From NCBI GenBank assembly GCA_026418175.1, contig JAOABX010000002.1, forward strand, positions 28,811 through 92,810: a stretch of 64,000 bases of DNA, in the 5' to 3' direction. A model generated the notes under the pieces. The model ran no database searches, was not told the origin of the DNA, and was given only the letters and a program-made list of their open reading frames with translations. The DNA comes from Flavobacteriales bacterium (lineage in GTDB: Bacteria > Bacteroidota > Bacteroidia > CAIKAF01). Shown here one piece after another: positions 42,148 through 52,492 of this stretch. Position 1 is the stretch's first letter. Every line of letters begins with the position of its first letter. The position numbers were made by a program, and so were the translations under genes.

Positions 42148-42934
42148 AGCTGATTCCCTGCATCAAAATTTAGAAAACAAATCTATTCGTGAGCTATTGG
42201 AGGGTATTAACCAGGAAGATAGGAAAGTGCCGGAAGTAACAGCGTCGTGTATTTCGCAAATAGAACCATTGGTAGAAGCTATTGTATTAAAAATGTCGGC
42301 TGGAGGAAGATTGTTTTATTTGGGAGCTGGCACTAGCGGCCGTTTAGGAATTGTGGATGCTTCAGAGCTTCCGCCTACATATGGAATACCGCATGGCTGG
42401 GTAATCGGATTGATTGCAGGTGGAGATGAGGCCATTCGTAAAGCCGTAGAATTTGCTGAAGATGATTGGGAGGGTGGATGGAACGATTTATTAGCACATC
42501 ATATTTCTACCAAAGATGTTGTGATTGGTATTGCAGCATCAGGCACTACCCCATATGTTGTTGGGGCCTTGGAAAAATGTCGTAAAAATGGAATTATTAC
42601 CGGTTGTATTACATGTAATCCTGGTGCACCTATCATTGAACATGCAGATTATCCTATAGTGGCAGTGGTAGGCCCTGAATTTGTAACCGGCAGTACCCGC
42701 ATGAAAGCTGGTACAGCCCAAAAGCTAATTCTGAATATGATATCTACTACGGTAATGATTCAACTGGGCAGGGTACAAGGAAACAAAATGGTAGATATGC
42801 AATTAACAAATCACAAATTGGTGGAACGTGGCACACGGATGATTATGGAAAAATCAAATTTGAATTATAATGAAGCCAAAGCCCTGCTGTTGGCTAAGGG
42901 AAGTGTTAGAAAAGCCTTAGAAAGCATTGCATGA
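42131..42934 (+). CDS. murQ: N-acetylmuramic acid 6-phosphate etherase
   Basis: A 267-residue SIS-domain enzyme that cleaves the lactyl ether of MurNAc-6-phosphate to give GlcNAc-6-phosphate, a peptidoglycan recycling step. Visible motifs: YLGAGTSGRLGIVDASELPP, with E79 corresponding to E. coli Glu83; IAGGDEAIRKAVEFAEDD with the second acidic residue; and VTGSTRMKAGTAQKLILNM. It is about 30 residues shorter than E. coli MurQ, missing part of the C-terminal UBA-like region. It is coupled to both neighbours by overlaps (17 bp and ATGA). No MurNAc kinase is seen nearby. Confidence 0.95.
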   Translation: MQKITEADSLHQNLENKSIRELLEGINQEDRKVPEVTASCISQIEPLVEAIVLKMSAGGRLFYLGAGTSGRLGIVDASELPPTYGIPHGWVIGLIAGGDEAIRKAVEFAEDDWEGGWNDLLAHHISTKDVVIGIAASGTTPYVVGALEKCRKNGIITGCITCNPGAPIIEHADYPIVAVVGPEFVTGSTRMKAGTAQKLILNMISTTVMIQLGRVQGNKMVDMQLTNHKLVERGTRMIMEKSNLNYNEAKALLLAKGSVRKALESIA

Positions 42935-44541
42935 AAAAAATACTTATTTGTATTAAAATTGGTTTCTTTTTTATTTTTATTATCATCGGTTGTGCTAAGA
43001 AAGAAAAACGTCATTTTGCTATTTTCAGATACAATGATGCTTCCGGAATAACTTCCCTTGACCCGGCATATGCTTCCAGTTTATCAAATATTTGGGCTGT
43101 TCAACAACTCTATAATGGACTTGTACAGTTAGATTCTTCATTACAAATTCAACCATGTCTGGCTCATAGTTGGGAAGTTTCGGAAGATGGAATGAAATAC
43201 ATATTTTATTTACGCCGGGATGTTCTTTTTCATCCTTGTCCATGTTTTTCTGGTAAAAGATATTTTAAAGCATCAGATGTGGTTTTTACTTTTCAACGAT
43301 TAGTCAATACAGGCAGTGGTTCGTGGATTACCAATTATCTTGCAAATAATTCAAAAAGCGGTCTTCCACAGGTCATTGCAATCAATGATTCTGTGGTGCA
43401 ATTTGAATTATCTACTCCGTTTGTACAATTTATTCAAGTTTTGGCCACCCCCTATGCCATGATTGTCCCTCCGGAAGCTGTTGCATATTATGGAAAGGAT
43501 TTTGGATTTCATCCGGTAGGAACCGGCCCTTTTGTTTTTCGAAAATGGTGGTTGAATGAAAAGTTAGTTTTAAATAAAAATCCTGACTATTTTGAATGGG
43601 AGGGAGATCAGAGGCTTCCTTATCTGGATGGGGTAACTGTAACATTTTTAAAAGATCCCCAAGTAGCCATGTTGGATTTTATTCGCGGAAAGTTGGATTT
43701 TTTGAGTGGGATGGAACAAGCATATCAACAGGAATTGATTGATAAAGAGGGAGAGTTGAAAGAAAAATATAAACATGAAATTCAATTACTGAAGGTACCG
43801 TATTTAAATACTGAGTATATTGGATTTTATCTGGGCAATACTACCACTGCAATACCTTTGAGTGTTAGAAAAGCATTGCAAGCTGTTTTAAATAGGGAAA
43901 TCATTACCCGGTATGTAAAAAAAGGTGTTGGTATTCCAGCTGAATCAGGGTTTGTTCCCCCATCTTTGCGTACATACAACCAGCTTTTAAATGAAACAGA
44001 ATATGATGATAGAGTGAAAGAGTTGAATATTATGGGGAAACAATCAATGGATGTGTATTCAGAATTTACCCTTTATGCAGATCCACTTTACACAGAAATA
44101 TATACACAAGTGGTGAATCAATGGAAAAAAGCTGGTTTTAAGGTGAAGCTAGAAATTATGGATCGTCCTACTTTAAAAAGTCAGGTAGCAAAAGGTCAAT
44201 TAGGATGTTTTAGAGGTTCGTGGATTGGAGATTTTGCAGATCCTATCAATTACTATTCAGTTTTTTATTCTAAAAATTGGAGCCCTGCCGGACCTAACTA
44301 TACGCATTTTTATTCACTATCATTCGATAGTTTATACCAAGAAGCCATGCAAGCAAGAAATGTTTCACAACGAATTCAATTATATCAGCAAATGGACTCT
44401 ATTCTTCGGGCAGAATTACCGGTTATTCCCTTGTATTATGATGAAGTGGTTCGTTTTATTCGAAAAGATGTTACAGGACTGGGTATTAATGGTATGAACA
44501 ATTTGGATTTAAAGCGGGTTAAGAAAAAACACCTCAAATAA
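42931..44541 (+). CDS. Peptide/oligopeptide-binding lipoprotein (SBP family 5)
   Basis: A 536-residue extracytoplasmic binding protein. The lipoprotein signal ends at Cys21 (IFIIIGCAKKE). The family 5 core is clear: SLDPAYASSLSNIWAVQQLYNGLVQLD, then LAHSWEVSEDGMKYIFYLR, the HPVGTGPFVFRKWW segment and the C-terminal LNNLDLKRVKKKHLK. Such proteins bring oligopeptides to an ABC importer, but no permease or ATPase genes are adjacent. The ATGA overlap with murQ suggests it captures peptidoglycan-derived peptides; that is inference. The 3' end overlaps the convergent Ca2+-type ATPase gene by 8 bp. Confidence 0.9.
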   Translation: MKKILICIKIGFFFIFIIIGCAKKEKRHFAIFRYNDASGITSLDPAYASSLSNIWAVQQLYNGLVQLDSSLQIQPCLAHSWEVSEDGMKYIFYLRRDVLFHPCPCFSGKRYFKASDVVFTFQRLVNTGSGSWITNYLANNSKSGLPQVIAINDSVVQFELSTPFVQFIQVLATPYAMIVPPEAVAYYGKDFGFHPVGTGPFVFRKWWLNEKLVLNKNPDYFEWEGDQRLPYLDGVTVTFLKDPQVAMLDFIRGKLDFLSGMEQAYQQELIDKEGELKEKYKHEIQLLKVPYLNTEYIGFYLGNTTTAIPLSVRKALQAVLNREIITRYVKKGVGIPAESGFVPPSLRTYNQLLNETEYDDRVKELNIMGKQSMDVYSEFTLYADPLYTEIYTQVVNQWKKAGFKVKLEIMDRPTLKSQVAKGQLGCFRGSWIGDFADPINYYSVFYSKNWSPAGPNYTHFYSLSFDSLYQEAMQARNVSQRIQLYQQMDSILRAELPVIPLYYDEVVRFIRKDVTGLGINGMNNLDLKRVKKKHLK

Positions 44542-47269
44542 TTTGTTTTTGATTTTTTTTGTAGATCCATTTAAAAATTTCCATTCCTAATAAAATTGGA
44601 ATTGCTAAAAATAAAATTCCAACCCATTCATGGATTGTAATTGGTTCTATTTTTAATAAATGCTGCATGAAAGGGATGTGCATACTTATGATATGTAACC
44701 CCTGAGCTATTATAACACCACCAATTAAAAACCAATTTCTATTCAATGGAATTTTGAAGGCCGAATTGGTTTCTGAGCGGCAATTGAACACGTGGAAATT
44801 TTGCATAAATACCATGAGCAATAATACCATGTCACGTGAATGATACTCATTCATGCCAACAACTTTTAATAACCAATACCATAAGAAGAACACAATTCCT
44901 CCAATGATAATACTTGAAGTAATTGTTTGTTTAATCATGAGTGGATTAAAAATTTTTTCACTAGGTTTTCGAGGTTTTTTAAGCATAGTGCCTGGCTCGC
45001 CTTTTTCAAATGCAAGGGCAACATCCTGAATTCCATTGGTTACTAAATTCAGCCAAAGCAATTGAACAGGCAGAAGTGGTAATGGGAGGCCTGTAATAAT
45101 AGCTGCAACAAACATCAGAACTTCGGCTGCTCCGGTTGATATGAGTAGGTAAATCACTTTTCTTACATTATCATAAGCATATCGTCCTTCTTCCACGCCG
45201 GCCACAATGGAAGAAAAATTATCATCAACTACTATCATTTCACCGGTTTCCTTTGCTACATCGGTACCACTACCCATGGCTACACCAATATTAGCACGCT
45301 TTAGAGCTGGAGCGTCATTTACACCATCGCCTGTAACTGCAACAAATTCTCCTTTATTTATTAATACATCTACAATTTGAAGTTTTTGGTGAGGGGTTAC
45401 ACGGGCAAATACTCTACTCTTTAATACGGTTTCATCAAAAACAGGAACACCAGGTTTTCCTAGTTTTTCGAGGATATCGCCTGATATGGCTTGTTGGGTT
45501 TCATCTGTGATTCCTAAATCTTTGGCAATGGTAAGTGCCGTAGCAGGGTGGTCACCCGTAATCATAATCACACGTATTCCTGCTTTTTTACAGGTTTCAA
45601 TGGCTGCCTTGGCCTCTTTGCGTAATGGGTCAATAAAGGCTACAAGCCCTGTAAAACAAAGTGATGGAAAATCTTCAGAAAAATAGACTGATGATTTTTT
45701 AAAACTTGGCCAGTTTCCCCATGCAAATGCTAATACACGATATCCTTGTTTAGCTAATTCATGGGTTTCATGTAATATATATTCTTTATTAATAAGCGAA
45801 TTGCCATTCTCAGTTACCATAAAGTTGCAGTGTTTTAATACAGTTTCAACAGCTCCTTTAATATAAAGCTGAGGAACACCATCTGATTCAACTATGCAAC
45901 CTGCATATTTTTTTTCTGATTCATATGGAATGGTATCCAACACCTGTGTTGTTTTTCTGAGCTCTTCAGCATTAGTACCTAATTTATAGGCTAACGCTAC
46001 CAAAGCTACATCCCTTGAGTCGCCATGATATGACCAATCATGATTAATCTTTGTAAGGTTAGCTTCATTCGCTAAAACAGCAATTCGATGAAGGTAGTTT
46101 AACGCTTGATTCCATTGATTTTGAACTGTAATTTTTTCATTGTGAAAAAGTACATCTCCTATACCATTATATCCTTCGCCGGTTACTTCATATTTTTTTC
46201 CATCAGGAAGAATAATCATGCGTGCAGTCTGTTCATTCACGGTTAATGTTCCTGTTTTATCACTGGCTATAACAGTACAGCTTCCTAAACTTTCTACTGC
46301 TGCAAGTTTTCTGACAATTACATTACGATTTGACATACGTTTAGCGGCAATAGATAGTGCAACCGTAAGTGCAACAGGCAAACCCTCAGGTATGGCAGAA
46401 ACTGACATAGCTACAATAAAAAAGAAAATATCTGATAGAGCCATCCCTTGCCACCATAGATAAATTCCGATAAGTATACCTATAGAAAGGATAAATATGC
46501 TGATTTGGCGAATAAAACGACTCATCCGAATAAGCAAGGGAGGTTGTGCTGATTTAGAGTCTGAAACATCTCTGGCAATATTACCTACTTGGGTAAAACT
46601 TCCTGTATTCACTACAACACCGGCACCTCTTCCGGCAATTATTGTTGAACCAGCAAATACCATGTTTTTTCTTTCTGCAATTGCTGTGTTTTCAGGTAAT
46701 AACGAAATATTTTTTATAGACGCAATGGATTCTCCTGTTAAAAAACTTTCATCCACTTCCAGATATTGAGCATCAAATAATCGAATATCTGCTGGTACTT
46801 TTTGTCCAGATTCTAATTCTACCCAATCTCCGGGAACCAGGTTTTCTGAATCGGTTTCATAAGTTCTTCCATTCCGGATTACACGGGCTTTAATTTTCAT
46901 GAGCCGTTGCAAACTTTCGGCACTTTTCTCTGCACGATATTCCTGATATGCACCTAATGTGCTATTTATTATAATTACCAGAAAAATAAAAAATGAATCT
47001 TCAGCTTCTCCAATTAAGATGGATGCAATAGATGCAGCAATTAAAATAAAAATCAATGGATTAATGAGCTGATGTAAAATAATACTACCTAAGGTTACTT
47101 TTTTAGAAATAGGAAGTGTATTTTTCCCAAAAATGTCAATACGTTTTAACGCTTCTTGTTCATCCAGGCCATTTTGATTGGTAAATAATATTTGTTTTAT
47201 TTTTTTTTCATCAATCGAATGCCAGGAATATATATCCTGCTTGTGTTTATTAGATTTGCTTTTTGTCAT
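44534..47269 (-). CDS. Cation-transporting P2-type ATPase (Ca2+-ATPase-like)
   Basis: A 911-residue P-type pump of the SERCA/PMCA group. It has an N-terminal cation-ATPase region (about 15-70), TGES actuator motif (DESFLTGES), PEGLP membrane motif (SAIPEGLPVALT), phosphorylation site SDKTGTLTVNE, and hinge GDGVNDAPALKRANIGVAMG. The C-terminal six-helix module ends the protein (LLPVQLLWLNLVTNGIQD). Ca2+ export is the most likely role; Mn2+ or Na+ cannot be excluded. It is monocistronic and converges on the SBP gene (8-bp overlap). Confidence 0.92.
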   Translation of the reverse strand: MTKSKSNKHKQDIYSWHSIDEKKIKQILFTNQNGLDEQEALKRIDIFGKNTLPISKKVTLGSIILHQLINPLIFILIAASIASILIGEAEDSFFIFLVIIINSTLGAYQEYRAEKSAESLQRLMKIKARVIRNGRTYETDSENLVPGDWVELESGQKVPADIRLFDAQYLEVDESFLTGESIASIKNISLLPENTAIAERKNMVFAGSTIIAGRGAGVVVNTGSFTQVGNIARDVSDSKSAQPPLLIRMSRFIRQISIFILSIGILIGIYLWWQGMALSDIFFFIVAMSVSAIPEGLPVALTVALSIAAKRMSNRNVIVRKLAAVESLGSCTVIASDKTGTLTVNEQTARMIILPDGKKYEVTGEGYNGIGDVLFHNEKITVQNQWNQALNYLHRIAVLANEANLTKINHDWSYHGDSRDVALVALAYKLGTNAEELRKTTQVLDTIPYESEKKYAGCIVESDGVPQLYIKGAVETVLKHCNFMVTENGNSLINKEYILHETHELAKQGYRVLAFAWGNWPSFKKSSVYFSEDFPSLCFTGLVAFIDPLRKEAKAAIETCKKAGIRVIMITGDHPATALTIAKDLGITDETQQAISGDILEKLGKPGVPVFDETVLKSRVFARVTPHQKLQIVDVLINKGEFVAVTGDGVNDAPALKRANIGVAMGSGTDVAKETGEMIVVDDNFSSIVAGVEEGRYAYDNVRKVIYLLISTGAAEVLMFVAAIITGLPLPLLPVQLLWLNLVTNGIQDVALAFEKGEPGTMLKKPRKPSEKIFNPLMIKQTITSSIIIGGIVFFLWYWLLKVVGMNEYHSRDMVLLLMVFMQNFHVFNCRSETNSAFKIPLNRNWFLIGGVIIAQGLHIISMHIPFMQHLLKIEPITIHEWVGILFLAIPILLGMEIFKWIYKKNQKQII

Positions 47270-47390
47270 TCAATTGTATAAATATTGTTTTTAAAAGTAC
47301 AATTTTTAAAATGATTACAATGAATACATACATACAACGATTTTTTAACAATAATCAAATGGTTAAAAGTTGATAAGTTGCATACAGGTC

Positions 47391-47423
47391 TTGCCTGTTC
47401 TCCTTGTAATAATTATAAATTTG
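47391..47423 (+). promoter_or_regulatory. Bacteroidota-type promoter of parE
   Basis: TTG (47391-47393), 22-bp spacer, TAAATTTG (47416-47423), a full match to TAnnTTTG. The ATG at 47447 follows after 23 bp. The location rules out the longer reading that begins at 47378 upstream of it. Confidence 0.65.
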
Positions 47424-47446
47424 TAACTAATGAGTTAAAATTCACT

Positions 47447-49306
47447 ATGGCAGAAAAAGAAAAGAATATTACGTATTCAGAAGATAACATTCGGTCGCTT
47501 GATTGGAAAGAACATATTCGCCTTCGCCCGGGAATGTATATTGGTAAAACTGGTGATGGCTCTGCTCATGATGATGGAATTTATATTTTGTTAAAAGAAG
47601 TAATTGATAATTCCATTGATGAGTTTGTAATGGGAAATGGAAAAGAAATCTGGGTGGATATTCAGGACAAACAGGTTACTGTAAGGGATTTTGGCCGAGG
47701 TATACCTTTGGGTAAACTAATTGATTGTGTAGCTAAACCCAATACAGGAGCCAAATATGATTCAGAATCGTTCAAAAAATCTGTGGGATTAAATGGTATC
47801 GGTACCAAAGCAGTAAACGCATTGTCTACGTTTTTTAGAGCGCAATCAATTCGTGATGGTCAAACCAAGATGGCTGAATTTAGCAGGGGAGAAATTATAA
47901 AAGACGAACCGATAAAGCCCAGTAATGAGAAAAATGGTACTATCATAACTTTTATTCCAGACGATGATATTTTTCATAATTACCACTTCCGCAACAGTTA
48001 CATTGAAAAAATGCTGTGGAACTATGCGTATTTAAATACTGGCTTGACCATTCGATTTAACGGGCAGGAAATTCGCTCTGAAAACGGCTTGCTGGACCTG
48101 CTGAATGCCAATTTGAGCGGTGAAATTAATTATCCAATTATTCATCTTAAAGGTGATGATATTGAAATTGCAATGACGCATGGCCATCAGTATGGAGAAG
48201 AGTATTATTCGTTTGTGAACGGTCAATATACTCCTCAAGGGGGGACACATCAGGCTGCATTCCGAGAAGCGGTAGTAAAAACCATACGTGAATTTTATAA
48301 AAAAGATTTTGACCCATCGGATGTCCGTAGTTCTATCATCGCAGCTGTTAGCATTAAGGTAATTGAACCGGTTTTTGAATCGCAAACAAAAACTAAGCTA
48401 GGTTCTCAATACATGGCTCCGGATGGAATTACCATTCGAACCTTTATTTCAGATTTTGTTAAAAGAGAATTAGACAACTATCTGCATAAACATCCTGATA
48501 CTTCCCAAGCATTGCTTGAAAAAATCATTGCTAGTGAAAAAGAACGAAAAGAACTGGCTGGTATTAAAAAAATTGCCCGCGAACGCGCTAAAAAAGCCGC
48601 GATACATAACAGAAAACTTCGTGATTGCCGCGTACATTTTAATTCAAATCATCCCGAACGGTTAAATACTACTTTGTTTATTACAGAGGGAGATTCAGCC
48701 AGCGGCTCTATAACCAAAGCCCGAAATGTTAACACCCAGGCCGTATTTAGCTTAAAAGGAAAACCTTTGAATACCTTTGGCTTGAGTAAAAAAATTGTTT
48801 ATGAAAACGAAGAGTTTAATTTGTTGCAGCATGCTTTGAATATTGAAGACGGTATAGAAAACCTTCGTTACAATAACATAGTAATTGCCACAGATGCTGA
48901 TGTTGATGGAATGCATATCCGTTTATTATTGATTACTTTCTTCCTTCAGTTTTTTCCTGATGTTGTAAAAGCCGGACATTTGTATATTTTACAAACCCCA
49001 CTGTTCCGTGTTCGAAATAAAAAAGAGACCGTATATTGTTATGATGAATCAGAGAAACAACAGGCCATTAATAAATTGGGAAAATCTGTTGAAATTACAC
49101 GTTTTAAAGGGTTAGGTGAGATTTCACCGGATGAATTCCGTCAGTTTATTAGTGAAGATATCCGCCTGGAGCCTGTACTTATAAGCAAGGATAGCACTAT
49201 TGATCAGCTATTAACTTTCTACATGGGTAAAAACACACAGGAACGTCAGGATTTTATCATTAATAATTTGAAAGTAGAATTAGATTTAGTTCCCGAATAT
49301 TCTTAA
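47447..49306 (+). CDS. parE: DNA topoisomerase IV subunit B
   Basis: 619 residues from ATG at 47447 ([20 protein letters not shown]), chosen because the promoter lies just upstream. The GHKL ATPase region has [10 protein letters not shown] and RDFGRGIP, the switch Lys lies in the [10 protein letters not shown] region, and the TOPRIM domain has [17 protein letters not shown] and [15 protein letters not shown]. Length and the opening [16 protein letters not shown] fit ParE-type subunits of Bacteroidota rather than GyrB, which is longer. The parC partner is not adjacent; the next genes are a lipoprotein and a copper ATPase. It should decatenate chromosomes after replication. Confidence 0.93.
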   Translation: MAEKEKNITYSEDNIRSLDWKEHIRLRPGMYIGKTGDGSAHDDGIYILLKEVIDNSIDEFVMGNGKEIWVDIQDKQVTVRDFGRGIPLGKLIDCVAKPNTGAKYDSESFKKSVGLNGIGTKAVNALSTFFRAQSIRDGQTKMAEFSRGEIIKDEPIKPSNEKNGTIITFIPDDDIFHNYHFRNSYIEKMLWNYAYLNTGLTIRFNGQEIRSENGLLDLLNANLSGEINYPIIHLKGDDIEIAMTHGHQYGEEYYSFVNGQYTPQGGTHQAAFREAVVKTIREFYKKDFDPSDVRSSIIAAVSIKVIEPVFESQTKTKLGSQYMAPDGITIRTFISDFVKRELDNYLHKHPDTSQALLEKIIASEKERKELAGIKKIARERAKKAAIHNRKLRDCRVHFNSNHPERLNTTLFITEGDSASGSITKARNVNTQAVFSLKGKPLNTFGLSKKIVYENEEFNLLQHALNIEDGIENLRYNNIVIATDADVDGMHIRLLLITFFLQFFPDVVKAGHLYILQTPLFRVRNKKETVYCYDESEKQQAINKLGKSVEITRFKGLGEISPDEFRQFISEDIRLEPVLISKDSTIDQLLTFYMGKNTQERQDFIINNLKVELDLVPEYS

Positions 49307-49323
49307 TTAATAAATAATTTATA

Positions 49324-50097
49324 ATGAAAAAAATATTTGTTATTATTCTCGTTGCAATCACTTACTTACTTTCTTCGTGTAATAAAGAAAAAAACTATGA
49401 TTGTTATTTTCAAAGTATTTCGCTAGACGGTCAGCCATTTCAACTATTTGAATACAATTCAAATTATGTATTAGAGAGAATTCGGTTGTTTAGCACTAAT
49501 ATTAATATTTACAATATTAATTGTAATTATGAATCGAATCGTCTGTCATCTTTAATTTATAGAAATAATACAACAAACAAAGAGGTTTATAATGTATCCT
49601 TAATTTATTCTGCATCAAATAAAATAAATGCTTTATCTTACTTTAATGATTCAAATGCTGATGGTATAGCCAATGAATTACTTTCATTTTTTATTTTTTA
49701 TAGAAATAGCAATGAATTGGTAGATTCAATTCAGGTTACAAATACATCCTTTGTTCGTTTATTTAGCGTTGATTTTGATTGGGAGCAATTTAATGTGTCA
49801 AAAATTACCAACAATGACGGTAGTTATGTAACCTATGAATATGATAATAATTCAAATATTTATCAAAGAAATGAAGCCTTATTTGTTGCAATGAATTTTC
49901 TTTCACTAGAAAGGTTGCCTATGGTATTTAGCCAAAATAATTTAACTAAAATCAATGAATACGATTCTTTCGGCACATTACTAAATACAAAAGAATTTCA
50001 ATACGTATTGGATGATAATGGAAAAGTTATAAGCATTACAGAAGTAGGAGGATCAGTTCAGACAATCAATTACCAGTGTGTTGAACGATCAGAATAA
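49324..50097 (+). CDS. Hypothetical lipoprotein with beta-strand-rich YD-like repeats
   Basis: A 257-residue exported lipoprotein (MKKIFVIILVAITYLLSSC, Cys at 19). The mature part has short repeated strand units with Tyr and Asn (ISLDGQPFQLFEYNSNYVLE; NYESNRLSSLIYRN; TYEYDNNSNIYQ), as in DUF4595-like or YD-repeat-like surface proteins of Bacteroidota. No catalytic motif is visible. It follows parE by 17 bp and may share its transcript. Its end overlaps the copper ATPase start by 20 bp. Confidence 0.65.
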   Translation: MKKIFVIILVAITYLLSSCNKEKNYDCYFQSISLDGQPFQLFEYNSNYVLERIRLFSTNINIYNINCNYESNRLSSLIYRNNTTNKEVYNVSLIYSASNKINALSYFNDSNADGIANELLSFFIFYRNSNELVDSIQVTNTSFVRLFSVDFDWEQFNVSKITNNDGSYVTYEYDNNSNIYQRNEALFVAMNFLSLERLPMVFSQNNLTKINEYDSFGTLLNTKEFQYVLDDNGKVISITEVGGSVQTINYQCVERSE

Positions 50098-52255
50098 TAA
50101 CATATTAAAAACTAAAACAATTCCGGTAACCGGCATGTCATGTGCAGCCTGTGCATCATCTGTAGAATCTATGGCTGCTTCCACAAACGGTGTAAAAGAA
50201 GCACGGGTAAATTTTGCTACTCATCAATTATGGATTACTTACGATACATACAAATTTTCGCCGGATGAATTAAAAAAAAATATTCAGGCGGCCGGATATG
50301 ATATTATTTGGAGTGAACAAGCTGACCCATTTGATATAAGAAGGCAAGAGTATGTTAAACTATTGCATCAAACATTAGTGGCCTTTGCTTTGGCTATACC
50401 GCTGATGATTGTAGGAATGCTGTGGATGCACGAACACTGGGCGCAGTGGATTTCTGCTTTATTAGCTACTCCGTTGGTTTTTTATTCCGGAAGAGTATTT
50501 CATCTAAAATCATTCAAAGGATTGAAAACCCTTACCTTGGGAATGGATGTCTTGGTATCCATGAGTTCTTTGGTGGCATATTTTTACAGTGTTATAGTGC
50601 TTTTTATAAATTTTCAATCAAATTCCCATCATTCTGTTCATGTGTATTTTGAACCGGCAGGCATGATTATCGCATTTATTTTATTGGGGAAAACCTTGGA
50701 AGAGCGTGCTCGCTATAAAGCATCAGTTTCTCTTAGAAATTTAATGCAATTACAAGAACCGTATGCAATGCTTGTAAAAGATAATATACATGAACGAGTT
50801 CCCGTATCCTTAATAAATTGTGGTGATAAAATTTTAGTCCCTAAAGGAACTAATTTCCCCCTGGACGGTGTAATTACAGAAGGTGTAACAACGGTTGACG
50901 AAAGCATGATTACCGGTGAATTTATGCCATTGGATAAGAAACCTGGCGATCGTGTATTTGCCGGCACACGAAATCAAGGCTCATCGGTAATTATCGAAGT
51001 GGTGCATCTTGTTAACGAAACTCTGTTGGCCGTTATGGTGCAACGAATTCAAGAAGCACAGGGTAGTAAAGCACCGGCACAGCAATTGGCAGATAAGGTT
51101 TCTGCAGTTTTTGTACCTATTATTTTACTGATTGCCATTTTTACATGGATAGGATGGATGCTTTGGAATGGTTCGTTTGAAAATGCCATATATTCTATGG
51201 TTGCAGTATTGATAATTTCCTGTCCGTGTGCTATGGGCTTAGCTACTCCGGTTGCTATAGTAGCTGCCATTGGCAATGCTTCCAGGCATGGAATATTGGT
51301 TAAAAATGCAGCAGCATTTGATCGTTTGAGCAAAGTAAATTATTTCGTAATTGATAAAACAGGAACACTTACGTGGGGGAAACCTCAGGTGGCAGAAGTA
51401 ATATGGAAAGTAGATAAGCCAGCACTTGAAATTTTATACAGCATGGAATTACACGCTGATCATCCGTTGGCACGAGCTATCGTTTCTTATTTCAAGTCAA
51501 GTGTATCACATCCAGTTACATTTTCTGAATTAACAATAATTCCGGGTGAAGGAATTACCTCTGTGTATAATGGAATTACCTATGTTGCCGGAAAATCAAC
51601 CTTGTTTCAACCTGATGCATTTCAAAATATACATAGCGAGATAGAGAAAAAAGGTACGGTAGTGTATTTTGGTGTTCCACAGCGAATCTTTGGATGGATA
51701 ATCTTTGAAGATCAGGTTAAACCCGAAGCAAGGGAATTTATTGAACAACTCCATCGAAAGCAAATTAAAGTAATAATGGCTACCGGCGATCAGGAAATAA
51801 CGGCCCGAAATATTGCACAACGCTTGGGCATCCATCAAGTCTATGCCGGACTATTGCCGAATGAAAAAGCTACATTGATACAATCATTACAAAAACAGGG
51901 GGCTAAAGTTGCTATGGTGGGCGATGGAATAAATGATGCAGAAAGTATGGCTAGAGCAGATGTTAGTATTGCGATGGGAAATGGTTCAGATGTAGCACAA
52001 GATGTAGCTGATATTACCCTAATTAAAAATGATTTAATGAAAATTGTAAAAGCAATTGATTTATCCAAAAAAACTACACGCATTATTCGTCAAAATTTAT
52101 TTTGGGCATTTGGATATAATGTGGCTTCAATCCCAATAGCAGCTGGAATGTTTTATCCGTTTACTGGTTGGCAGCTCAATCCTATGATTGCTGCAGCAGC
52201 CATGGCTTTTAGTTCAATTAGTGTAGTGTTGAATAGTTTGCGATTGAGAAGTTGA
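50078..52255 (+). CDS. copA: Copper-translocating P1B-type ATPase
   Basis: A 725-residue metal pump. It has one N-terminal HMA domain with GMSCAAC (C22, C25), eight membrane helices, TGEF actuator motif (MITGEFMPLD), transmembrane metal site CPC (IISCPCAMGLATP), phosphorylation site IDKTGTLTWG and hinge MVGDGINDAESMARAD. CPC plus HMA marks Cu+/Ag+ export (P1B-1 group). The start codon is GTG at 50078 (or TTG at 50081), inside the end of the lipoprotein gene. A separate small HMA chaperone follows directly. It probably detoxifies cytosolic copper or supplies cuproenzymes. Confidence 0.95.
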   Translation: MLNDQNNNILKTKTIPVTGMSCAACASSVESMAASTNGVKEARVNFATHQLWITYDTYKFSPDELKKNIQAAGYDIIWSEQADPFDIRRQEYVKLLHQTLVAFALAIPLMIVGMLWMHEHWAQWISALLATPLVFYSGRVFHLKSFKGLKTLTLGMDVLVSMSSLVAYFYSVIVLFINFQSNSHHSVHVYFEPAGMIIAFILLGKTLEERARYKASVSLRNLMQLQEPYAMLVKDNIHERVPVSLINCGDKILVPKGTNFPLDGVITEGVTTVDESMITGEFMPLDKKPGDRVFAGTRNQGSSVIIEVVHLVNETLLAVMVQRIQEAQGSKAPAQQLADKVSAVFVPIILLIAIFTWIGWMLWNGSFENAIYSMVAVLIISCPCAMGLATPVAIVAAIGNASRHGILVKNAAAFDRLSKVNYFVIDKTGTLTWGKPQVAEVIWKVDKPALEILYSMELHADHPLARAIVSYFKSSVSHPVTFSELTIIPGEGITSVYNGITYVAGKSTLFQPDAFQNIHSEIEKKGTVVYFGVPQRIFGWIIFEDQVKPEAREFIEQLHRKQIKVIMATGDQEITARNIAQRLGIHQVYAGLLPNEKATLIQSLQKQGAKVAMVGDGINDAESMARADVSIAMGNGSDVAQDVADITLIKNDLMKIVKAIDLSKKTTRIIRQNLFWAFGYNVASIPIAAGMFYPFTGWQLNPMIAAAAMAFSSISVVLNSLRLRS

Positions 52256-52282
52256 TTGATTCATTCTTTTTATTTTTATCCC

Positions 52283-52492
52283 ATGAAAAAATTTGAATTT
52301 ATTTCCAATATTAAGTGTCAGGCTTGTATAAATACAGTTACTCCTGTATTGAATAATTTTCCAGGCATACAATCATGGAATGTTGATTTACAGGATCCTT
52401 CCAGAAAGCTTATCATACAGGCCAATGAACTGGATGTGCCTAAATTGCAAGAAGCGTTAAAAAACGTAGGATATACCATTACATCGGTATGA
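52283..52492 (+). CDS. Small HMA-domain copper chaperone (CopZ-like)
   Basis: 69 residues from ATG at 52283 (MKKFEFISNIKCQACINTV); the earlier ATG at 52256 would add nine residues of no family resemblance. One HMA fold with the metal site C12-Q-A-C15. It is a likely Cu+ carrier to the CopA in front (27-bp gap). The motif KCQAC departs from the usual MxCxxC in lacking the Met, so affinity may differ. The stop overlaps the RmlD-like gene start by 4 bp. Confidence 0.85.
   Translation: MKKFEFISNIKCQACINTVTPVLNNFPGIQSWNVDLQDPSRKLIIQANELDVPKLQEALKNVGYTITSV

Noticed and set aside
47378-47446. Longer parE start at 47378
   Set aside because: The promoter elements lie inside this extension, and the residues do not resemble ParE.
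48032-48385. 117-codon open frame antisense to parE
   Set aside because: Composition is that of a shadow frame (Cys/Asn/Phe-rich, no motif) opposite a conserved ATPase region.
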